Below, in pieces: positions 1 through 8,841 of a DNA stretch of 64,000 bases. The notes beneath the pieces were generated by a model. The model was not told the DNA's origin, searched no databases, and was given only the letters and a program-made list of their open reading frames with translations. This DNA comes from UBA7703 sp963667195 (GTDB lineage: Bacteria; Bacillota; Clostridia; Christensenellales; CAG-138). Position 1 is the first letter of the stretch; each line of letters begins with the position of its first letter. The position numbers and the translations under genes are program-made. Where the stretch lies: NCBI GenBank assembly GCA_963667195.1, contig OY762962.1, forward strand, positions 310,001 through 374,000. Direction: 5' to 3'.

Positions 1-1192
1 CTTCCTGCATCAGCGCTTCGTAGGTCGATTGTCCGCAAATGCCGTCGTCGCCAAGGCCGTTGTGCCGCTGGAAACTCTTGAGCGCGCTCTGCGTCAGCGG
101 GCCAAAGTGCATCGTCGGTTCATCGGAGTCCATGTATCCAAGCTCCATCAGGCGGGCTTGAATCGCGGCAATGATCTCGCCGTCATCCCCGGATTTGACA
201 TCCTCCGTGAAGGCGGGAACACCCGCAATCTCCGTTTGTGTCCCGTCGGTTGTTTGCGTATCGGTGCCGTCGGTCGTCGTGTCGGTTGTTTGCGTGCCGT
301 CGGCCGTCGTGTCGCCGGTCTGTGTGCCATCGGCGGTGGTGTCGCCGGTTTGCGTTCCGTCCAGCGTGGTGTTGCCCAGTGCGGTCTGTTCGGTTTCCAG
401 TGCGGTAAACGCCGCGATCGGCTGATCCTGATCCGCTTTTGTCGCCTTTCCGGGCAGCGCGATTGCCAACACGACCACGGTGATAAGTAATACGCCAAAC
501 GCGCCGCTGCCGATGAGCAGCGTACGCTGCGGTAGCTTCATGAGAAATTGGTAGAGCTTGCGGAATCCAAGATATACGCCGCGCGCAGCAAAGCGCGTTG
601 CGCTCAGCAGCGCTTTTTGCACCTTTTCCCAAACGTTCTTGGCCGCGGCGGGTTGAGATTTTGATGAAGCTACACGGTTGGAACGATTGTCGCTCTCAAA
701 TAGAGGTTTCTTTTGAGAAAAGCCGAGGTCGTTCTGATACGGCTGTGTTGCGCTTGCCTGCTCGAGCGGATGTTCCTCCACCTCAACGAGCTTTGCGCCA
801 AAGGCCTGCAGCTCTTTGCCAAGCTTCTTGAAAAACCGCTTGAGCTTAAACTTCTTTTTCTTCTTTTTGGGTTGTACAGAGCGGGTATCGTAACCGTCCT
901 TCACAGGCTTTGGCCGCGAATACTCTGCTGCATATCGGCCTTCCGGCTCGCGCGGCTTTCGCACATCGCGATCCGCGGTGTAAGCGCTCTTTGGCGACTG
1001 CGCATGTTTTTCGCTCTTATGGGATACATGCTCTGCGTGGTGAGACGAGCCTTGTTTATGGGAAGATGCATGCGAATGAGAAGCGGACGCGCTGCTCTTT
1101 TTACCGGATGCAGCGCCGCTCATTTGTGATTGATTTCGTTTCTCCGGTTTTCCCTGAGAGTGCTTTCGATCAAAATAAGGATCAGGTGGCAC
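1..1192 (-). CDS. Membrane-anchored peptidoglycan-binding protein (3' end outside window)
   Basis: Open minus-strand frame running off the left edge; about 397 residues are visible. The GTG start at 1192 has GGAGT eight bases upstream. Residues 1-217 are a long, basic, Ser/His/Lys-rich cytoplasmic part with a Lys cluster near 78-90. A single membrane segment lies at about 224-246. A Thr/Asp/Gly-rich linker with short repeats (about 277-319) follows. From about 333 to the edge is a PG_binding_1-like domain with FGPLTQSALKSFQ and a GICGQSTYEAL ending. Known: such domains bind cell-wall glycan. Inferred: an envelope protein with a cytoplasmic N-terminus and an outside binding domain. Further C-terminal domains, for example a hydrolase, cannot be excluded. 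Confidence 0.8.
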   Translation of the reverse strand, partial: MPPDPYFDRKHSQGKPEKRNQSQMSGAASGKKSSASASHSHASSHKQGSSHHAEHVSHKSEKHAQSPKSAYTADRDVRKPREPEGRYAAEYSRPKPVKDGYDTRSVQPKKKKKKFKLKRFFKKLGKELQAFGAKLVEVEEHPLEQASATQPYQNDLGFSQKKPLFESDNRSNRVASSKSQPAAAKNVWEKVQKALLSATRFAARGVYLGFRKLYQFLMKLPQRTLLIGSGAFGVLLITVVVLAIALPGKATKADQDQPIAAFTALETEQTALGNTTLDGTQTGDTTADGTQTGDTTADGTQTTDTTTDGTDTQTTDGTQTEIAGVPAFTEDVKSGDDGEIIAAIQARLMELGYMDSDEPTMHFGPLTQSALKSFQRHNGLGDDGICGQSTYEALMQE

Positions 1193-1448
1193 GTTTTTAG
1201 ACTCCTTTCGGCGCGCGGTTTTTCATCTGCCGCCGCCTATCCATCCAAATCATGTGTCATGCTGAAATTAGCAATCCAACATTCGTCTCTCTTCCAGCTT
1301 AGATCAAGAGAGCCTGATTCTGAAACATGCTGAGTATAGCAAGCAATCGTGTCATTGCCTTGAACTATTTTTAAAGAAACGATTAATCCGGCTGCCGGAT
1401 TATTCAAAGCTTTTCGCTCACATTCCGCCAAATGGGAGCGTTTTTTGC
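1193..1448. other. Intergenic region upstream of the peptidoglycan-binding gene
   Basis: No convincing gene. On the minus strand an extended -10 (TGC then TATACT) lies at 1333-1341, about 140 bases before the GTG start at 1192. No good -35 was seen, so this is a weak promoter candidate only. Confidence 0.3.
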
Positions 1449-2486
1449 TCAACTGTCGTAATATTCGCCGCGACGGTAGTCGTAGACCGCCGCGTTGTAT
1501 TTCTTTAGGTCGTCGAGCACGCGCCCCGTTCCGAGCGCCACGCACGAGATCGGATCTTCCGCAATGCGGCAGGGTACGCTGGTTCGCTCCGTCACATACC
1601 GGTCGAAGCCCGCCAGCAGCGCGCCGCCGCCCGTGACCACGATGCCGGTGCGCGCGATATCGCTCGCAAGCTCCGGTGGGGTGCGCTCCAGGAGCCCGCG
1701 CACGCGCTCCATGATGGCGGCGAGCGGTTCGCTCAGCGCCTCCACCATCTCGTTCGTGCCGATTGGAATTACTTCCGGCAAGCCCGTGACCACGCTTCTG
1801 CCGCGTACCTCGATGATGCGCTGCTCTTTTTCCACGTGCGCGCGCCCGTAGGCAATCTTGATGTCCTCGGCGTTTCTCTCGCCGATATAGAGGCTGTGCT
1901 TGCGCTTCATATAGCGGCGGAGCGCATCGTCAAACTTATCTCCCGCCATCTTGATCGAGTCGGAGATCACGGTGGCTCCGTGCGAAATCACCGCGATGTC
2001 GGTCGTGCCGCCGCCGATATCGAGCACCATGTGCCCCGTCGGCTCGTTGATGTCGAGCCCCGCGCCGATGGCAGCCGCAATCGGCTCCTCGATCAAATAC
2101 GAATAGCGCGCGCCCGCCTCGTCTGAGGCTTCGATGACGCAGCGCTTCTCCGCCTCCGTCACGCCGGACGGGATGCAAACCACGGCACGCGGGCGATACA
2201 AAAGCCGCGTTCCAACCACTTTTTGAAAGAAATAACGAAGCATGCGCGCCGTCACATCAAAATTGGAAATAACCCCATCCCGCAGCGGACGAATGACGAC
2301 GATGTTGGCAGGCTCGCGCCCCATCATCTTTCGCGCGTCTTCGCCGATTGCGGCAATGCGGCCTGTCACGCGCTCCACCGCGACGACGGATGGCTCCTTG
2401 AGCACAATCCCCTTGCCTTTGACAAAGACAAGCGTCGAGGACGTGCCAAGGTCGATTCCAATGTCGGATGTATCAAACAAACCCAT
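1449..2486 (-). CDS. mreB: MreB/Mbl-family actin-like rod-shape protein
   Basis: 345 residues, the normal MreB length. The start begins GIDLGTSSTLVFVKGKGIV (phosphate-1), followed by EPSVVAVERVTG. VLDIGGGTTDIAVIS is the phosphate-2 region and GIVVTGGGALLAGF the adenosine region. Known: MreB filaments under the membrane direct peptidoglycan synthesis with MreC, MreD, RodA and PBP2. ATG at 2486 is preferred over GTG 2522 because it gives the standard N-terminus and has AGCAGGG seven bases upstream. There is no mreC or mreD beside it, so it is probably a stand-alone Mbl/MreBH-type paralogue; which one cannot be decided here. Confidence 0.92.
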   Translation of the reverse strand: MGLFDTSDIGIDLGTSSTLVFVKGKGIVLKEPSVVAVERVTGRIAAIGEDARKMMGREPANIVVIRPLRDGVISNFDVTARMLRYFFQKVVGTRLLYRPRAVVCIPSGVTEAEKRCVIEASDEAGARYSYLIEEPIAAAIGAGLDINEPTGHMVLDIGGGTTDIAVISHGATVISDSIKMAGDKFDDALRRYMKRKHSLYIGERNAEDIKIAYGRAHVEKEQRIIEVRGRSVVTGLPEVIPIGTNEMVEALSEPLAAIMERVRGLLERTPPELASDIARTGIVVTGGGALLAGFDRYVTERTSVPCRIAEDPISCVALGTGRVLDDLKKYNAAVYDYRRGEYYDS

Positions 2487-2613
2487 TTTTATACCCTGCT
2501 TTCGCGTGATCCAATCGGACACATCGATCCTATGATATCAATTGATTTTAACATGGGTCTTGGGCATGGGCAATCAAACAAAGTGTGAACGGAGTATGAA
2601 GACGCGTGTGACA

Positions 2614-2646
2614 AAGGGCTTCACCGCCTTCAGCGGTGAAGCCCTT
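2614..2646 (-). terminator. Hairpin downstream of the sirtuin gene
   Basis: Perfect 14-bp inverted repeat (2614-2627 with 2633-2646) around a 5-base loop, 30 bases past the sirtuin stop. On the minus strand it is followed by TTTGT only, so termination may be weak or bidirectional. Confidence 0.65.
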
Positions 2647-2675
2647 AAGCTTGCTTGCGCGTGATTCGGTGGTTG

Positions 2676-3443
2676 TTACGCCTCTTTTGCCAGCGGGCGG
2701 TCAAGTACCGCGCGCCGCATCACCTCGCCGATCGGAGAAGCGATGCTCAGCGTTGCGCTGCCGTTTCGGCTGGTTTTGCCGAGGTTGATCACCACGAGGT
2801 TCTTGCCGTGGAAATAGTCCACAAGCCCCGCCGCGGGATAGACCGCAAGCGATGTGCCGCCGATGATCAGCGTATCCGCGCGATCCATCTTGGACACCGC
2901 GGTGTGAAGCACCTTTTCGTTGAGCGGCTCTTCATAGAGCACCACGTCCGGTTTGATCACGCCGCCGCAGCCGCAGGTCGGAACCCCGACCTTACGGATG
3001 ATGTCCTGCAAGGTGAATGATCTGCCGCAATTCATGCAGTGGTTGCTGTATACGCTGCCATGCAGCTCCAGCACCGTTCGGCTGCCGGCCTTCTGATGCA
3101 GTCCGTCGATGTTCTGTGTGATGACGGCGGAAAGAATGCCTTCGCGCTCCAGCTTTGCCAGCGCGCGGTGGCAGTCGTTCGGTTGCGCATCCGGATGCAG
3201 CAGAAACTTGCGATAATATTCGAAGAAAACATCGGTGTGTTTGAGAAAAAACGACCGGCTCAGCAGGGTTTCCGGCGGGTAACCATAGTCCCGCATCGCG
3301 GCAAACACACCGTCGCCGGAGCGAAAGTCCGGTATACCGCTCTCGGTAGACGTGCCCGCCCCGCCGAGAAAAACGACCTTGCCCGGTCGCGCAAGAATCC
3401 GCCTGAGTTCCTCGATCTTCGATAACTCATCCGCATTGATCAT
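2676..3443 (-). CDS. cobB: NAD-dependent protein deacylase (sirtuin, Sir2 family)
   Basis: 255 residues from ATG 3443. Sir2 signatures in order: FLGGAGTSTESGIPDFRS (NAD binding), TQNIDGLHQKAG, then ELHGS with the catalytic His. Zinc ligands are the pair in HCMNCG and the pair in TCGCGG. IGGTSLAVYPAAG closes the Rossmann fold. Known: removes acyl groups from lysine, giving O-acyl-ADP-ribose and nicotinamide. The GIPDFRSGDGVF and YPPETLLS pattern resembles class U/M bacterial sirtuins. A frame-open extension to 3503 exists, but ATG 3443 with GGAAAG upstream gives the family N-terminus. Single gene with its own terminator-like hairpin. Confidence 0.92.
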   Translation of the reverse strand: MINADELSKIEELRRILARPGKVVFLGGAGTSTESGIPDFRSGDGVFAAMRDYGYPPETLLSRSFFLKHTDVFFEYYRKFLLHPDAQPNDCHRALAKLEREGILSAVITQNIDGLHQKAGSRTVLELHGSVYSNHCMNCGRSFTLQDIIRKVGVPTCGCGGVIKPDVVLYEEPLNEKVLHTAVSKMDRADTLIIGGTSLAVYPAAGLVDYFHGKNLVVINLGKTSRNGSATLSIASPIGEVMRRAVLDRPLAKEA

Positions 3444-3712
3444 GTTTTCACACTTTCCAATTGATCCATCTGATCCAATTCTGATGTGCGCTGCCCAAGA
3501 CACAATATGGCGGCGTTGATAACAGCTGATATGATCGTAAGATTCGGTTGTTATTGTTCTTATTTTAACACGATTTTTTCGATGATGCAGTCTATATTTG
3601 AAACAAAGCTGTGATTTGTTCTGAATTGTCGTGTTTCCAACTCTCCGGCTTGTCCCCGGAGTCTTCTTGACACGCTCTGGATTCTAAAAACCAGCTGTGT
3701 TAAAATAACCGC

Positions 3713-4978
3713 ATGGTAACTAAATTTTACAACGCTAGAATTCTAGCACTGGATGGAATAACGCCGTTGACGGAGGGCGAGCTGATCGTCTCCGGCGGCA
3801 GGATTGTCGCGCTCGGCAAAGGCGCCGCCTTCAGCGGAACCATCGATCGCGAAATCGACTGCCACGGCAACCTCATCATGCCGGGCTTTAAGAACGCGCA
3901 CACGCACAGCGGCATGACGTTCCTGCGCTCGCTTGCGGACGATCTGCCGCTGCAGCGCTGGCTCACGGAGCAGGTGTTCCCCAAGGAAGCACAGCTCACG
4001 CCGGACGACGTATACGTGCTCACAAAGCTCGCGATCATGGAATACCTCACCAGCGGCATCACGATGATGTTTGACATGTATTTTGCGCGGGAGAGTATTG
4101 CGCAAGCCGCCATCGACACCGGCTTTCGCGCGGCGTTGGTCGGCTGCGCGAACGACTACGGCGGAACGGCGCAGGAGACTGCGGATGAATACGCAAAGTT
4201 CTCCAGCTATCACCCGCTGATCTCCTACCGGCTCGGCTTCCATGCGGAGTACACGACGAGCGAGCCGCTGCTTCGCGATCTTTCCGAGATGGTGCAGCAG
4301 CTCAAGCAGCCGTTTTACACACATCTCAACGAGACCGCGGCGGAGGTGGAAAGCTGCGTTGCCCACAGCGGCATGCGCACCATCGAATATCTCGATTCCC
4401 TCGGGCTGTTCAACTACGGCGGCGGCGGATACCATTGCGTGCACGTGTCTCCTCGCGAGATGGACATCATGCAAGCGCGCGGCATGACCGCAGTCACCTG
4501 CCCCGGCTCCAACACCAAGCTCGCCAGCGGCGTTGCCCCGGTCTATGAGTACCTCAAGCGCGGCATCCCGGTCGCGATCGGCACCGACGGGCCCGCGAGC
4601 AACAACTGCCTCGACTTCTTCCGCGAGATGTTCCTCACCACTGGGCTGCAGAAGCTTGCCCACGGTGCGGAAGCGGTGGACGCGATGGATGTGCTCGACA
4701 TGGCGTGCAGAAACGGAGCCTACGCCTGCGGATTTGACGATTGCGACTGCCTCGCGGTCGGAAAACAGGCCGATCTGATCCTGATCGATCTGAATCAGCC
4801 GAATATGCAGCCGCTCAACAACATCGAAAAGAACGTCGTCTACAGCGGCAGCAAGCAAAACGTTTCCCTCGTCATGATCGCGGGAAAAATACTGTATGAT
4901 CGCGGTGAATTCTTCATCGGCGACGATCCGCAGCGCATCTATGCGGAGGCAAACCGCATCATTCGCGGCATGAAATAG
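3713..4978 (+). CDS. mtaD: Amidohydrolase, 5-methylthioadenosine/S-adenosylhomocysteine deaminase family
   Basis: 421 residues, usual length. Metal ligands of the TIM-barrel amidohydrolase are visible: HTHSG (His63, His65), GFHAEYT, FYTHLNETAAE, and Asp in GTDGPASNN. The ADDLPLQRWL segment is typical of MtaD/ATZ-TRZ enzymes. Known: deaminates MTA and SAH (or related nucleosides) using Zn or Fe. A related aryl or guanine deaminase is possible, since the family is broad. Followed after 26 bases by a GNAT gene, probably co-transcribed. TTGACA at 3667-3672 is a possible -35, but no well-spaced -10 was found. Confidence 0.85.
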   Translation: MVTKFYNARILALDGITPLTEGELIVSGGRIVALGKGAAFSGTIDREIDCHGNLIMPGFKNAHTHSGMTFLRSLADDLPLQRWLTEQVFPKEAQLTPDDVYVLTKLAIMEYLTSGITMMFDMYFARESIAQAAIDTGFRAALVGCANDYGGTAQETADEYAKFSSYHPLISYRLGFHAEYTTSEPLLRDLSEMVQQLKQPFYTHLNETAAEVESCVAHSGMRTIEYLDSLGLFNYGGGGYHCVHVSPREMDIMQARGMTAVTCPGSNTKLASGVAPVYEYLKRGIPVAIGTDGPASNNCLDFFREMFLTTGLQKLAHGAEAVDAMDVLDMACRNGAYACGFDDCDCLAVGKQADLILIDLNQPNMQPLNNIEKNVVYSGSKQNVSLVMIAGKILYDRGEFFIGDDPQRIYAEANRIIRGMK

Positions 4979-5004
4979 CAATCTCAAGCGTTAGGAACAC
5001 CGTT

Positions 5005-5736
5005 ATGACGTTACTGGAGAAGATCGCGCCGTTGTTTGACGGCTGGAATGAAACGCTCATCTGGTCCGTTCTGCAAGGGCATATGGGTTCTTACATGGTG
5101 GACGATGAAGCAGCGCCCGAAGCCGCGCAGATTGCGTTGGGCGATTTCTGCTTCTTCGCGGGCAAACCCAGCGCGGCGTTTGCGGCAAAGGCCGCCACGC
5201 GGGAGATCATCCCGCGAGACGCAAGTTGGGAACCCGCAATCGAGCAGGTATGGGGTGACCGCGCGGAGAAACGCCTCCGTTACGCGATCAAGAAGGAACC
5301 GGACGTTTTCTCCCGCGAAACGCTGCAACGCTATGTCGACAGCCTCCCGCCGGAGTTCGAGCTGCGGTTGTTTGACGAGTCGCTCTATCATCAAGCCGCG
5401 CTGGAAAATTGGTCGGCAGACTTTCAGGGCTGCTTTTCAGACGCAGCCGACTTCCTCGCCCGCGGTGTCGCCATCGCCGCGCTTCACAACGGCAAACTCG
5501 TCGCAGGAGCGGGCAGCTACAGCGTCTATACCGGCGGGTTTGAAATCGAGATCGACACGCACCCCGACTATCGCAGGCGCGGCCTTGCGACCGCGTGCGG
5601 CGCGAAGCTGATCCTGTACGCGCTTGACAACGGTCTCTACCCCAGCTGGGACGCGTTCGATCTGCGCAGCGTCGCGCTCGCGGAAAAGCTCGGTTATCAT
5701 TTTGACCATCCCTATGTGATGTATATGATCCATTGA
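5005..5736 (+). CDS. GNAT-family N-acetyltransferase (ZmaR-like)
   Basis: 243 residues. The C-terminal third holds the acetyl-CoA site: IEIDTHPDYRRRGLATACGAKLI, with the R/Q-x-x-G-x-A P-loop as RRRGLA. The N-terminal half matches the pattern of PF12746-type acetyltransferases (zwittermicin-resistance ZmaR and relatives), judged from memory. Substrate unknown. It lies 26 bases after the deaminase gene and ends in a clear terminator, so the two probably form one transcript. Confidence 0.75.
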   Translation: MTLLEKIAPLFDGWNETLIWSVLQGHMGSYMVDDEAAPEAAQIALGDFCFFAGKPSAAFAAKAATREIIPRDASWEPAIEQVWGDRAEKRLRYAIKKEPDVFSRETLQRYVDSLPPEFELRLFDESLYHQAALENWSADFQGCFSDAADFLARGVAIAALHNGKLVAGAGSYSVYTGGFEIEIDTHPDYRRRGLATACGAKLILYALDNGLYPSWDAFDLRSVALAEKLGYHFDHPYVMYMIH

Positions 5737-5753
5737 CGTTTGAACGAAAAAAC

Positions 5754-5785
5754 AAACCCCGGCGCAAATCGCGTCGGGGTTTTGT
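5754..5785. terminator. Bidirectional intrinsic terminator
   Basis: Stem 5754-5765 with 5771-5782 (AAACCCCGGCGC against GCGTCGGGGTTT, one mismatch) around a 5-base loop, flanked by A-run and T-run. It sits between the convergent GNAT and epimerase genes and can serve both. Confidence 0.85.
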
Positions 5786-5800
5786 TGTAAGTTGAATCGA

Positions 5801-6850
5801 TTAGCCCATCACAGGAACGGGTTTTGTAACCTTGCGCTTGCGAAAGAGGTTCTTGCGCTCCTTGGTCAGGAAGGAAACAGTGTCCTTGATGGTCGTGCTG
5901 ATGTCGCGCGGCTTATAGCCGAGGTCGCGGCGCGCTTTCTCGTAGGTGAAGCGCGCGTTGCTCGTCAGCGTATAGAGCGTGTAGCGCGTAAAGAGCGGGG
6001 ACTCATGGCGAATCTTGTAATACAGCTCGGCAAGCGGCGCGGTCATCTTCGCAAACCACAGCGGCAGCACGGTTGTGATGTTCTTGCCGCCGGTCACGCG
6101 GGAAAGCGTATTGAGCAGCTCACGCACGGGGATGTAGCGGTTGGAGAGAATGTAGCATTCTCCCTTCTTGCCTTTGTCCGCCGCGGCAATCACGCCATCG
6201 GCTACGTCGCGCACGTCCACGAAGTCATAGCCGCCCTCGACGCAGGCCGTCAGCGTGCCGTTGAGGTAGTTGATGACCATCTGCGTCAGGTGCCCGTGAC
6301 CGTAATCGTTCGGCCCGATGATACCGGAAGGATGGATGATGGTCGCGTCCAATCCGCTCTTGACGGCGTCCAGCACAATCTGGGTTGCGGCGGCCTTCGT
6401 CTTTGCGTAGAGCCCGATGACGGATTCCGGCTGGAAGCCCTCCACCTCGTGGATGACGGTTCCGTGCGGAAGCTCCGGCAGCGCATGGACGGAGCTGATG
6501 TAGACCAGCTTCTTGACGCTGTGCTCCTTGCAGAGGCTCACGACGTTCTCCGTGCCGCGGACGTTGACGTCCACCACGCGTTGGTCATACTTGGTCGCGA
6601 CGGAGACAATCCCCGCGCAATGGATGAAGTAGACCTCGTCGTCGTCCTTTAAACCGTAAAACAGCGGTTCCATGGAGGACTTGTCCCGCACATCTCCGCG
6701 TACAATCGATACTGCGTCGCCATAGAGCATGGTGACATCTTCGTTTGGCAGCGCAAACCCGCGCACGGTTTCGCCCGCGGCGAGCAGCTCCCGCGCGACC
6801 GTATTGCCAAGGTGGCCGCCGACTCCGGTGATAATATAAACTCGTTTCAT
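5801..6850 (-). CDS. NAD-dependent epimerase/dehydratase family protein (extended SDR)
   Basis: 349 residues from ATG 6850 (GAGG nine bases upstream; the open frame to 6931 lacks such a site). Nucleotide motif TGVGGHLG at 8-15; catalytic YAKTK at 148-152 after SSVHALPE. GYDFVDVRDVADGVI is typical of dihydroflavonol-reductase-like or hopanoid-associated epimerases. The C-terminus is basic (KERKNLFRKRK). Known: oxidoreductase or epimerase on sugar nucleotides or small carbonyls. The substrate is not evident. Monocistronic, convergent with the GNAT gene. Confidence 0.8.
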   Translation of the reverse strand: MKRVYIITGVGGHLGNTVARELLAAGETVRGFALPNEDVTMLYGDAVSIVRGDVRDKSSMEPLFYGLKDDDEVYFIHCAGIVSVATKYDQRVVDVNVRGTENVVSLCKEHSVKKLVYISSVHALPELPHGTVIHEVEGFQPESVIGLYAKTKAAATQIVLDAVKSGLDATIIHPSGIIGPNDYGHGHLTQMVINYLNGTLTACVEGGYDFVDVRDVADGVIAAADKGKKGECYILSNRYIPVRELLNTLSRVTGGKNITTVLPLWFAKMTAPLAELYYKIRHESPLFTRYTLYTLTSNARFTYEKARRDLGYKPRDISTTIKDTVSFLTKERKNLFRKRKVTKPVPVMG

Positions 6851-7225
6851 GAGAAATTGCCTCGCTTTCCTGGTCCTGCAACACGCGATTGGACTCTTCC
6901 AATCGTTTAACTCTTTTGATATTGCCATCATAGCCGCTTAATGTTACGCGGCTATTACGAAAAACCGACGATTTGCCGACAACTTTACGTCTTTTTTATG
7001 AAAAGCGCCATGATATCGGCCAAGTCGGATGAAAAATGCCTTCTCCGGCTCTTTCTTACTCCGACAAGCGCATCATAACAGTCGATTTTCAAGAAATGCT
7101 CAAGCATTGCTCAACGATGGATCAAGTTTCCTGGCAGCCTTTGATTCCCGCGCCTAGCGAAAGGCAATAAAAAAGGAGCCCCGCTCCTGGATGCTTAAGT
7201 TTACGATTTTGAAAGGATCGCGCGA
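6851..7225. other. 375-base intergenic stretch
   Basis: No gene seen. It holds the upstream region of the epimerase gene at the left and the diguanylate cyclase terminator (7167-7188) at the right. No known riboswitch was recognised. Confidence 0.4.
7167..7188 (-). terminator. Intrinsic terminator of the diguanylate cyclase gene
   Basis: AGGAGC and GCTCCT (7174-7179 with 7183-7188) around a 3-base loop. Read on the minus strand it is followed by a run of six T. It lies 38 bases past the stop at 7226. Confidence 0.85.
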
Positions 7226-8377
7226 TCAACCGCAGTTCCCGGGCTGTTCGTTTTCCGCGGCGTCCGACTCGATTGTATCGTTTTGGTACGCAATTCTTCC
7301 CTTTCCGTTCTTCTTGGAGCGGTACATCATCGTGTCCGCCTGCGCCAGCATCTCCTGATAGGTGCTCTCCGTCCGCATCTGCACGACGCCGAAGCTGCAG
7401 GAGACACTCGCGCCTCCGTCGAGTGTCAGCGCGTTGATTGCGCTCTTGACGCGATCCAGCAAGAGCACCGCGTTTTGCAGGGTCACGTTTGGCAGCAGCA
7501 GCACAAACTCATCCCCGCCCCAGCGGGCGATCGTGTCGGAATTTCTCAACTGCGCCTGCATCACCGCCGCGATCTGCTTAAGTACGCTGTCTCCCATCGC
7601 GTGTCCATAACAATCGTTGATGCTCTTGAGATTATCGACATCCACAAACACCAAACACAGCGGCAGGCTCTGCCGGCGGCAAAAGTTCATCCACCGGTGC
7701 GCTTCCTCTTCCAGCCTTGCGCGTGTCGCGGCGCTGGTCAAATAATCCTTCGCGCTCGTTTCCTGCAATGTTTTCTTAGCGAAGAACTCGCGCTGCGCAT
7801 GGCGATCCGTTCCGAAGTTTTTCATGCAGCAAATCATGATGGTAAGCGCCACATACACGATGGAAACCGCCAGCGACTTGATCGGAACCGGGTCGATCAG
7901 GAAGTAGAATTCGGCAAAAAATGCGACAGCCGCCGTGATCGTCAGTATCAGCGTGTTTACAATCCGGTTTGGGATGATGCTGATGACAAGAACGGTAACG
8001 ATCATGCCCATAGACTGAATCATGAAGTCGGGAGATTGATAGAGCCACAGCACGTAGAGATATAGGAAGATGGATGCCGCTTCCATGATGGTCACGATGG
8101 AGGCGAACGCGCCAAACGTCTTGACGCGCTGTAACGCGCGCACCATCAGGATCAACAGGATCGAGAAGCAGTAGCGCGTGATCGCAACGATCAGGCGCTC
8201 GCTTTGTCCTTGTATGAACATCATGTCGCAAATTAAAAATATGAAATTGCCAATGCTAGCAATCTGCGCGTAAACGTGGATGTTCCTTTGCGCTGCGCTT
8301 AACTGAGTCGCCTCATAATTGATGCGCGACTGTTTGCGTTCTTCCGCCGTTTTCTTTGCAGCTCGATCAGGCACCAT
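7226..8377 (-). CDS. Membrane diguanylate cyclase (GGDEF)
   Basis: 383 residues. About six hydrophobic segments between residues 38 and 185 form a membrane sensor region with no recognised sensor domain. The GGDEF domain (about 205-370) has an intact active site, RWGGDEF at 285-291, and the inhibitory I-site RxxD (RNSD, 278-281) five residues before it. FVDVDNLKSINDCYGHAMGD binds metal and substrate. Known: makes c-di-GMP from two GTP, with product inhibition via the I-site. An HD-GYP gene lies one gene upstream, so synthesis and turnover of c-di-GMP are close together. Confidence 0.93.
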   Translation of the reverse strand: MVPDRAAKKTAEERKQSRINYEATQLSAAQRNIHVYAQIASIGNFIFLICDMMFIQGQSERLIVAITRYCFSILLILMVRALQRVKTFGAFASIVTIMEAASIFLYLYVLWLYQSPDFMIQSMGMIVTVLVISIIPNRIVNTLILTITAAVAFFAEFYFLIDPVPIKSLAVSIVYVALTIMICCMKNFGTDRHAQREFFAKKTLQETSAKDYLTSAATRARLEEEAHRWMNFCRRQSLPLCLVFVDVDNLKSINDCYGHAMGDSVLKQIAAVMQAQLRNSDTIARWGGDEFVLLLPNVTLQNAVLLLDRVKSAINALTLDGGASVSCSFGVVQMRTESTYQEMLAQADTMMYRSKKNGKGRIAYQNDTIESDAAENEQPGNCG

Positions 8378-8841
8378 CGTTCACCTATCATTGATTGGAG
8401 TAGTCATAAAAACCAACTGCATCACGCTCGTGTGCGTGCGCAAAACACGTCATTCATTTTACACAATTTAGAAGTTATTTCAAGTGAATTTCACTAAATC
8501 TGTTAATATTACATTATTGTTATTTGTTTATTCTATTTCCAGCGTTTTCCTCTTTCGTTTTGTGTAACGTATATGGATCATTCCTCCGATTCTACTCTTG
8601 TGATTCGAAAAGGCGCGATAAAACGGCGTTTTACCACGCGTGGTATGCTGAATCGGTCAAATTGACTGCTTTTTCGAGAAAAAGTCGGGGTACGACCACA
8701 GTTTTCGACAAATAACCGGGTTAGTACCATTCAAACATACATCACGAGCGTTCTAAATACGGGGGATTTACCATGCAAGGTAGGTCGAAATATTCGCTCG
8801 CCGTACTTATTGCGAGATTATGAACAAAATTTGAATGCGAT
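8378..8841. other. 464-base intergenic region with adjacent palindromes
   Basis: No supported gene; the 63-codon plus-strand frame at 8524-8715 lacks a ribosome site and family resemblance. A near-palindrome TAAAACGGCGTTTTA (8618-8632) abuts a perfect 14-bp palindrome TACCACGCGTGGTA (8632-8645). Both may be operators for the cyclase gene downstream on the minus strand. No c-di-GMP riboswitch signature was recognised. Confidence 0.4.

Noticed and set aside
230..370. Short DNA repeats considered as a CRISPR array
   Set aside because: They encode an in-frame Thr/Asp/Gly linker inside a clear gene.
3667..3706. TTGACA to TAAAAT as promoter of the MtaD-type gene
   Set aside because: Spacer of 28 bases is far too long for a sigma-70-type promoter.
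3743..4987. 414-codon minus-strand open frame
   Set aside because: Antisense to the MtaD-type gene, which has full metal-site motifs.
8524..8715. 63-codon plus-strand frame in the intergenic region
   Set aside because: No ribosome site, no family features, AT-rich translation.
8378..8841. Possible c-di-GMP riboswitch before the cyclase gene
   Set aside because: Read for the conserved GEMM core on both strands; not found by eye. A covariance-model search would decide.
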